Positions 57,049 through 64,000 of a stretch of DNA of 64,000 bases are shown here, in pieces. Numbering within the stretch: the stretch's first letter is position 1; each line of letters opens with the position of its first letter. The DNA is from Patescibacteria group bacterium. Its GTDB lineage: Bacteria; Patescibacteriota; Patescibacteriia; 2-12-FULL-60-25. The position numbers were made by a program, and so were the translations under genes. Below the pieces are notes generated by a model. It was not told the DNA's origin. It saw nothing but the letters and a program-made list of their open reading frames with translations, and searched no databases. The stretch covers positions 907,073 to 971,072 of the forward strand of contig JAQTXZ010000001.1 of NCBI GenBank assembly GCA_028688515.1, in the 5' to 3' direction.

Positions 57049-58158
57049 ATGGAAGACCGTAAGACGTTCGTAGGCCCCAACGACACCCGCAGCTTCCTCG
57101 CCCCGGCCTACCGGTTCCTGGGCAGGCGTGAAGCGGAAGCATCGTTCGCAGAGAACAAGCACTGGCAGCGACGAGATGATCGGTACAACTACTTCAAGGC
57201 CGGCAATTCAGTCTACCAGCCGAGGGGGTTCGAGTGCTTAGACACCGGCAGCGTCGACGAAGATCACCGCACACGCGAGTACGGAGCGTGGCAGTTCACC
57301 ACCCTTCGCACTGCTGCGACCAACGATATGCCTCGAGGCGCGACCAATACCTGTCTGCTGGTCGAAGGCCCGCGGACATATCTGCGGATGTTTCACCGGA
57401 CAGCCAAGTACCCGGCCTCCTACTACCGTTTCGCAGAGGGAGACTTTCCGTGCTACGCGGTATGGGGACGCGACGAGGCGCACCCACTCGGCCGTCCGCT
57501 GCTCGAAGAAGAGGACGACGGCTGTCGCGTATTCGTGGGGCGCAGCGCCTTTGGCGCGATCTACGCCAGCACGCCGCGCTTCAGACATGATCTCTCGATC
57601 GAGGGATTCGAAAGCAAGCTCGCTCTCATCAAGTTCGAGCTGCTGGATCGGGATTCGTGCAAGGACGACGTGCTGCGCCATTCGTCGTTCGTATTCCGGC
57701 AGTACGGTTACAATCCCAACGAACCGCCGCAGCCGTACGTACTCGACGCGGAGAAGTTCAACCCAATCTGGCAAGAGTTGGCAGACCGCGCCTTCGACGG
57801 CTTCGTCGCCACCTGCAAGCAGATGCCGACCCAGCTCGAACAAGATATCGCCTACTACCTCGACCAGGACCGCAAGAGCCGAGCTGGATCATTCGAGTTC
57901 CGCTCGCGCATCGAGCAAGTGGACTGGCAGACCGCTCTTCTGCTCGCCGAAGAGCCGTGGCAGCTCGAGGTCGCCGTTCACGCATTCGACGGCCCGCAGT
58001 TCTACGAAGACAGTAACTACGCTGGAACGATGACCTCGCGCGTCAGCCGCATGATCAAGCGGTTGAGCTGTTCCGAAGAGCGCCGCGAACAGCTCCGGCA
58101 GATGATTGACGGTTTCGTCGCTCCCAGGAACAGAATCTGGGACTACAGCGGCGACTGA
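57049..58158 (+). CDS. Unrecognised protein
   Basis: A 369-residue protein starting at ATG 57049 after GGAGG (the frame opens 28 codons earlier inside the leader). It is rich in Arg, Asp, Tyr and Phe (AYRFLGRREAEASFAENKHW, ASYYRFAEGDFPCYAVWGRD, FEFRSRIEQVDWQTALLLAE). The C-terminal part is helical (RLSCSEERREQLRQMIDGF). No signal or membrane segment and no known motif. It is the first of several unknown plus-strand genes, each with GC-leaning base use. Confidence 0.68.
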   Translation: MEDRKTFVGPNDTRSFLAPAYRFLGRREAEASFAENKHWQRRDDRYNYFKAGNSVYQPRGFECLDTGSVDEDHRTREYGAWQFTTLRTAATNDMPRGATNTCLLVEGPRTYLRMFHRTAKYPASYYRFAEGDFPCYAVWGRDEAHPLGRPLLEEEDDGCRVFVGRSAFGAIYASTPRFRHDLSIEGFESKLALIKFELLDRDSCKDDVLRHSSFVFRQYGYNPNEPPQPYVLDAEKFNPIWQELADRAFDGFVATCKQMPTQLEQDIAYYLDQDRKSRAGSFEFRSRIEQVDWQTALLLAEEPWQLEVAVHAFDGPQFYEDSNYAGTMTSRVSRMIKRLSCSEERREQLRQMIDGFVAPRNRIWDYSGD

Positions 58159-58268
58159 CAGCGATGCTACTCGCGTAAGCTCTCATCTCTTCCCATGAAT
58201 ATCTCTTCTGGTCTGGAATACCACAACCCCAGATACGGCCTAAAGAACAGGCCAGAAAGAGAAAAAAC

Positions 58269-58823
58269 ATGAAGAAGAACATCGAGATCGTTCGTGAATG
58301 CCGCATCAATCCGTGTGTCGGGGTGAGCGTGAACGACCTGCTCTGCCTGCTCGATCCCAGGATCGACCTGACAGCGCTTTTCGATCACGCACTTCCCGAT
58401 GACGATCATGACATCAAAGTCGCGAGTCATCCCGGCATAATGCTCGTTGCGCGAACCCTCGCGCAAATGAGCACTCCCGAAGTCTACGCCGCTCTGCGTG
58501 CAGAATCTCTCCGCCCCGTCCCGCCGTTGGGACTCATCATCTTTGCAGTCCAGCACCCAGTGCTGGCCGAAGAGATGATGCCGATCGCTATGGGCGAGAA
58601 AGCAATTCCTGTCAGTTGGGGTATTCTCTCAAGCCCGGACGACCACGGATTGCGAAGAGAAATTGCGCGGCACCGCTGCCGTAGTTACTTCGCCTTCAAA
58701 CCATGCTCGATCGATCCATCCGCCATGGCCATCGACCTGGCACCGGAACGAGACGGCTGGCCCGAAGGAACTCACCTCCTGGTCGCGCCCAGAAACGCAA
58801 CCCGTGAAAACCGCCACCTCTAA
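58269..58823 (+). CDS. Unrecognised protein
   Basis: A 184-residue protein that starts at ATG 58269 after AAAGAGAAAAAA, a weak ribosome site. It reads IEIVRECRINPCVGVSVNDL, ALPDDDHDIKVASHPGIM, LGLIIFAVQHPVLAEEMMPI. The pattern is mixed alpha/beta with no known motif. It follows the 57049 gene by 110 bases without a visible promoter, so it is probably in the same transcript. The shared-family terminator begins at its stop. Confidence 0.62.
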   Translation: MKKNIEIVRECRINPCVGVSVNDLLCLLDPRIDLTALFDHALPDDDHDIKVASHPGIMLVARTLAQMSTPEVYAALRAESLRPVPPLGLIIFAVQHPVLAEEMMPIAMGEKAIPVSWGILSSPDDHGLRREIARHRCRSYFAFKPCSIDPSAMAIDLAPERDGWPEGTHLLVAPRNATRENRHL

Positions 58824-58877
58824 CCGCACCACCGAGAATCGCACTTGCGAGCTCCTCGGGGGTGCGGTTTTCAGTTA
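58824..58877 (+). terminator. Shared terminator family, copy 2
   Basis: CCGCAC…GGTGCGG with the GAGAATCGCACTTGCGAGCT interior, then TTTTCAGTT. Confidence 0.85.
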
Positions 58878-58937
58878 GATTTTTTGCTTAAAATATAAAA
58901 ATTGGGCTAGTTGTAGCATAAATATATCTTGCAGCCA

Positions 58938-58966
58938 TTGACAAAACGGCTGTTTTGTGCTACATT
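58938..58966 (+). promoter_or_regulatory. Promoter with perfect palindrome in the spacer
   Basis: TTGACA (58938-58943), 17 bases, TACATT (58961-58966). ACAAAAC-GGCT-GTTTTGT (58941-58958) overlaps the -35 and fills the spacer, the position of a repressor operator. The leader to the next gene is about 65 bases. Confidence 0.78.
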
Positions 58967-59035
58967 ATATCGTTAACAATCGTGTTAACTGCCCACGGCT
59001 GGGCTACAGCCGTTTCGACAAAAAGGTAGGTTACC

Positions 59036-59899
59036 ATGATGAGCCACTCCGACTCCCGCTATCTCAGCTTTCATCACTTTGATTGCAGCAAGAACGGCTG
59101 GGCGCTGTCTCGCCGGATCAATGCGATGGCGCGTCACTACATGACCGGATACGCAGAGAAGATCGACGCCAACTGGCTCGAGGTCATCATTGAGTTCAAG
59201 GAAAGCTACACGCATGAGATGATCGAGAAGCCCTTCGTCGATCCGGACTCTTGCCGGGTGACGATCGACTATCGTCCCACTCGCATTCAGGTGGTAGGCC
59301 CGAACGTCGGCCACCACGTGTTGCCGGTCGGAGAGATCTTCGCGGTCATTCCCGAGCCGCTCCTAGTATTCATGTGCGCATGTAGCCTGCTCAACCGCGG
59401 ACACCACGTGCTGCGCAACCCGAAGCACCGGATCGAACTCATCGACGGCAAGACGATCATCGAGTTCGAGAACTGCACGGCGGGCGTGGTGAGGAATGTA
59501 GTGAACGACGACGAATTCGACGTCGAAGATCTGGCCGGTCAGATTAAGCTTGATCCGAGCGACCAGAAGCACTTCACTCGCGCGACCCTGCAGGCAGGCT
59601 TCAAGATCGAAGGCCTCTATGGTCAACCTGTATGCGTGGACTATTTCCCGCTCCTGCCGAGCAACGGTATCGCGATCAATAACGCGGACGACGTTCGTGA
59701 GTCGCACCGCATTGATGCGGCACGATGGGAGGCCGAGCGCCCCCAGCGCGAAGCGGCCAGGGCAGCCGAAGAGGCCGCCGCCGAAGCTGCGCTCACTCCG
59801 GAGCAAAGGGCGAGACGCGACGCATTCCGTCGACGCATGGCAGCTCAGGCTGAGATCATCAAGACTCTCATGCCCGTCCTGCCCAAACTCGGCGAGTAG
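59036..59899 (+). CDS. Unrecognised protein with Ala/Arg-rich helical tail
   Basis: A 287-residue protein starting at ATG 59036 (or 59039) after AAAGGTAGG. Residues 1-215 look globular and beta-rich (WLEVIIEFKESYTHEMIEKP, RVTIDYRPTRIQVVGPNVG, KTIIEFENCTAGVVRNVV). Residues about 225-275 form one long charged helix (AARWEAERPQREAARAAEE, LTPEQRARRDAFRRRM). No signal peptide. Function unknown. It has its own promoter with a palindromic spacer and a shared-family terminator. Confidence 0.68.
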   Translation: MMSHSDSRYLSFHHFDCSKNGWALSRRINAMARHYMTGYAEKIDANWLEVIIEFKESYTHEMIEKPFVDPDSCRVTIDYRPTRIQVVGPNVGHHVLPVGEIFAVIPEPLLVFMCACSLLNRGHHVLRNPKHRIELIDGKTIIEFENCTAGVVRNVVNDDEFDVEDLAGQIKLDPSDQKHFTRATLQAGFKIEGLYGQPVCVDYFPLLPSNGIAINNADDVRESHRIDAARWEAERPQREAARAAEEAAAEAALTPEQRARRDAFRRRMAAQAEIIKTLMPVLPKLGE

Positions 59900-59918
59900 G
59901 CAGCACACTTCAACAACA

Positions 59919-59976
59919 CCGCACACCTGAGAATCGCATTCGCGAAGCTCCTCGGGGTGCGGTTTTCAGTTTAAAA
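59919..59976 (+). terminator. Shared terminator family, copy 3
   Basis: Matches copy 1 except for one extra A in GCGAAGCTCC. Followed by TTTTCAGTTTAAAA. Confidence 0.85.
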
Positions 59977-60006
59977 AAACCATCAGAGCGAGGGCTCGGA
60001 TGGCGA

Positions 60007-60765
60007 TCAAAGCGGAGTGAACGATAGGTCGGTAAATGCGCGGAAAACTCTCCGAAAAATGAACAGCCCACCTTCCTTTTTCCTGGGCAACTGCTGTATC
60101 GCGATTCCCAGCCGCATATCCAGGAAAAGTGGCTCGTCCGGGGACGTGTTGTAGCGTGCTGCGTTTTCCCGCGCCCGCTCCAACAGCTTGTGGTACTCCG
60201 CAAGAACGTTTTCGGTCTTGCCGGTCTGCTGTTGCACGAGTCTGGTAAAAAAACCGCCCGGATCACTGGCCGCCAACTCTTCTTCAGTATCGACTTCCTG
60301 CCAAAACTTGTCGAGCGACTCGGTATCATGCCACACCGAATCCCCGACAGAATGGATTACGCCCAGGAAATGGAACGATGACAGCTTGTGCATCATGTCC
60401 GCCGTGTGGAAGTAGTTGTTACATAAGACATAACTACCCACTTCCATAGAACGCGATGCTATCTCCGGTTCTACACCCGTATTGAGCAGAATCAAAACGT
60501 CGGGCGAAGAGTCCGGAACATACTCATGCGCGTTGATACAATATGCCTCATAGCCCTTGGCCTTGAGCGATCGGATATCCGCTTCGGTCAAGTCGACGTA
60601 TATCACCCGACTTTCCGGGAAAGCTAACGACGGTGCTGCATCCGAGCTGCAACCCGGATAGTAGATAACCCTAGGGTTACATTGGAACACCTCGCGGAAG
60701 ACACGAAGCGTTTGCACCGACTGCTCGTGAGCATACGGCTCGTAAATCTCTATTGGCTCGTCCAT
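60007..60765 (-). CDS. Unrecognised protein with Rossmann (methyltransferase-like) pattern
   Basis: A 252-residue protein starting at ATG 60765 after AAGGAG. PRVIYYPGCSSDAAPSLAF followed by SRVIYVDLTEADIRSLKAKG resembles motif I and the acidic motif II of class I SAM-dependent enzymes, and DVLILLNTGVEP could be motif IV. A helical C-terminal part follows. No catalytic residue can be named, so methyltransferase activity is only a guess. It has its own promoter. Confidence 0.65.
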   Translation of the reverse strand: MDEPIEIYEPYAHEQSVQTLRVFREVFQCNPRVIYYPGCSSDAAPSLAFPESRVIYVDLTEADIRSLKAKGYEAYCINAHEYVPDSSPDVLILLNTGVEPEIASRSMEVGSYVLCNNYFHTADMMHKLSSFHFLGVIHSVGDSVWHDTESLDKFWQEVDTEEELAASDPGGFFTRLVQQQTGKTENVLAEYHKLLERARENAARYNTSPDEPLFLDMRLGIAIQQLPRKKEGGLFIFRRVFRAFTDLSFTPL

Positions 60766-60796
60766 GGTTCTTTCTCCTTGAAAGATCGAATAAATA

Positions 60797-60825
60797 AACT
60801 TAGCAGAATCCATGGTCAATGTCAA
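60797..60825 (-). promoter_or_regulatory. Promoter of the 60765-60007 gene
   Basis: On the minus strand TTGACA (60820-60825), 17 bases ending CTGC, TAAGTT (60797-60802). Confidence 0.7.
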
Positions 60826-60835
60826 TGGCCATGCT

Positions 60836-60869
60836 TAGCTCCTCGGGGTGTTGTTTTCAGTTTAAAAAA
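60836..60869 (+). repeat. Fragment of the shared terminator family
   Basis: AGCTCCTCGGGGTG and TTTTCAGTTTAAAAAAAT match the right half of copies 1 and 3. The left half is missing and no plus-strand gene ends here. It overlaps the end of the next minus-strand gene. Confidence 0.7.
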
Positions 60870-61449
60870 ATCTTTTTATATCGCCCACTCTCTCCCTCGC
60901 TCCCAATTCATCAATGCGCGATTCAAGATATTTAATATCGATATTCGGTTGCAAATTCAAAAAATTTTGTACGTCCTCAACGTCATGTTTGCCGACATCA
61001 GAATCGCGTTGAAGTAACATCTTAATCAGTAGCACATCTTCGACCGGAAGCAATCCGACCGTCACTCCTTGATATTCAAAATTCGTGACATTTTGCAAAA
61101 CATTTTCGTTCAAACTCAAATTATAAATCTTACCCTCGATATTCAAAACCAAATGACTCGTGAGTTGAACCGCGTGATTTCCATCCGGATTTGAATTGCG
61201 AACGTTTTCAGTTTCTGATTTATATGTGAATGACTTAATGCCAAATAATTTATCAACGTCGTCATGTTTATCGTCCGGCAAAAATATATCCACGTCATCC
61301 GGCGTACGTTCATTGCCATAAAGATAAAGACATCCGCTTCCGCCAATCGCAAACGGAATGTTTGCGTCGTTCATCTTTTTAATCGTCAGCAAAAGCAATG
61401 GGAAACGTGCAAAGAAATTTTCGATACATTCGGGGATGGGGGTTGGCAT
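60862..61449 (-). CDS. Nucleotidyltransferase-fold protein (AbiEii/MNT-like)
   Basis: A 195-residue protein with the core of an antitoxin/toxin-type nucleotidyltransferase: IPFAIGGSGCLYLYGNERTP then DDVDIFLPD, where the GGS and DxD residues would bind metal and NTP. LLPVEDVLLIKMLLQR and HDVEDVQNFL match the second helical part of the AbiEii-like and DUF6036 groups. No antitoxin partner is adjacent. TATACT ends six bases before ATG 61449 (leaderless geometry). Confidence 0.78.
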   Translation of the reverse strand: MPTPIPECIENFFARFPLLLLTIKKMNDANIPFAIGGSGCLYLYGNERTPDDVDIFLPDDKHDDVDKLFGIKSFTYKSETENVRNSNPDGNHAVQLTSHLVLNIEGKIYNLSLNENVLQNVTNFEYQGVTVGLLPVEDVLLIKMLLQRDSDVGKHDVEDVQNFLNLQPNIDIKYLESRIDELGARERVGDIKRFF

Positions 61450-61498
61450 AACGCGAGTATAACTATACAGCAATAGACTAAACTTACAAATTCAAAAA

Positions 61499-61520
61499 CC
61501 CTCCAATCAGGAGGGTTTTT
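61499..61520. terminator. rRNA operon terminator
   Basis: CCCTCC-AATCA-GGAGGG flanked by AAAAA and TTTTT. It ends rRNA transcription on the minus strand and can work in both directions. Confidence 0.85.
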
Positions 61521-61525
61521 GCAAA

Positions 61526-61647
61526 GTCCGGCGACGGGCTACTCTTCCAGGACCGGGTTGGGTCCAAGTACCATCGCTGCTGAAGGGCTTAACTGCTGTG
61601 TTCGAGATGGGAACAGGTGTGACCCCTTCGCTTGAGCCACCGGCCTC
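61526..61647 (-). rRNA. rrf: 5S ribosomal RNA
   Basis: The minus strand shows the 5S pattern: terminal helix GGCCGGTGG…CCGTCGCCGG, then CACACCTGTTCCCATCTCGA, ACACAGCAGTTAAG and GATGGTACT. The length is about 120 bases. Exact ends are estimated. Confidence 0.93.
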
Positions 61648-61917
61648 ACATTGCAACAAAGTTACAAAGCAAGGTCAGTCCTCAAGTTCGAATAACGAAT
61701 AACGAATGACGAATATCGCCTAAGACTGATTATTCGTTATTCACTATTCTCTATTCGTTATTTTTTCTTGATCGAAGATCGTACGTACAAGGCATGCAGC
61801 GCATGCGCGCCAGTCCTTAAAGTCTATAAAGTCTAAAGTCCTTAAAGTCTTTTATAATATTTTGACTTTACGGACTTTATGGACATTAAGGACTTTATGG
61901 ACTTGCATTGCCATCGC
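61648..61917. other. 23S-5S spacer made of simple-word hairpins
   Basis: AATAACGAATAACGAATG is mirrored by TATTCGTTATTC…TATTCGTTATTTT at about 61690-61770. TAAAGTCCTTAAAGTC is mirrored by GACTTTACGGACTTTATGG at about 61817-61905. Both form long imperfect hairpins that could be processing sites. No tRNA is in the spacer. Confidence 0.65.

Positions 61918-64000
<2,083 letters not shown>

Overview
The window looks like part of a small-genome member of the Patescibacteria (CPR), probably a Parcubacteria-type lineage. The evidence is two secreted proteins built on the 'GTLIK…VYY…GKRYVFPNEKTYFTW' surface domain typical of that group, very short intergenic gaps, many unrecognised genes, and a lean set of core enzymes. 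TGA is an ordinary stop. I cannot fix the genus, and the group assignment rests on remembered family distributions, not on a search.

Layout. 0-3.6 kb: partial VanW protein, DNA polymerase X, EamA transporter, PEBP-like protein. 3.7-8.6 kb: unrecognised genes including a tandem paralogous pair, tRNA-Lys, tRNA-Arg, a KamA radical-SAM protein, a CPPC thioredoxin and a triple zinc-finger protein. 8.7-17.4 kb: CrtC-like lipocalin, FemAB transferase, ruvA, a transmembrane Ser/Thr kinase, ileS, rpiB. 17.5-21.3 kb: two surface proteins, a small unknown and class II aldolase. 21.7-28.3 kb: a GC-richer block with a coiled-coil lipoprotein, a divergent sigma-70 factor, an 880-residue lipoprotein and two unknown genes. 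28.5-34.7 kb: DUF2207 protein, PfkB kinase, BASS transporter, 2-hydroxyacid dehydrogenase, mutM. 34.8-42 kb: secreted unknown operon, metallophosphoesterase, Fic-like protein, tRNA-Ala with two tRNA-derived fragments around a GIY-YIG gene, and a 31-residue lysine-rich peptide. 42-50.5 kb: endonuclease Q, LytR_C protein, a 1360-residue surface protein, then about 1.2 kb with little coding DNA but two structured elements. 50.7-61.5 kb: mostly small unknown genes with their own promoters and terminators, a frameshifted MYG1 homologue, Nudix, asparaginase and an HTH-ATPase-DUF4325 regulator. 61.5-64 kb: 5S and partial 23S rRNA on the minus strand.

Two signals run through the whole window. First, genes fall into two expression styles. 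Recognisable, AT-leaning genes often have a -10 box only 6-9 bases before ATG, so their mRNAs should be leaderless. GC-leaning, mostly unrecognised genes have TTGACA-17-TAnnnT promoters, a longer leader, a strong AGGAGG ribosome site and often their own terminator. Second, short repeats pervade the DNA, both between genes and in frame inside conserved enzymes (polX, ileS, rpiB) and signal peptides. This resembles the palindromic elements described inside Rickettsia genes.
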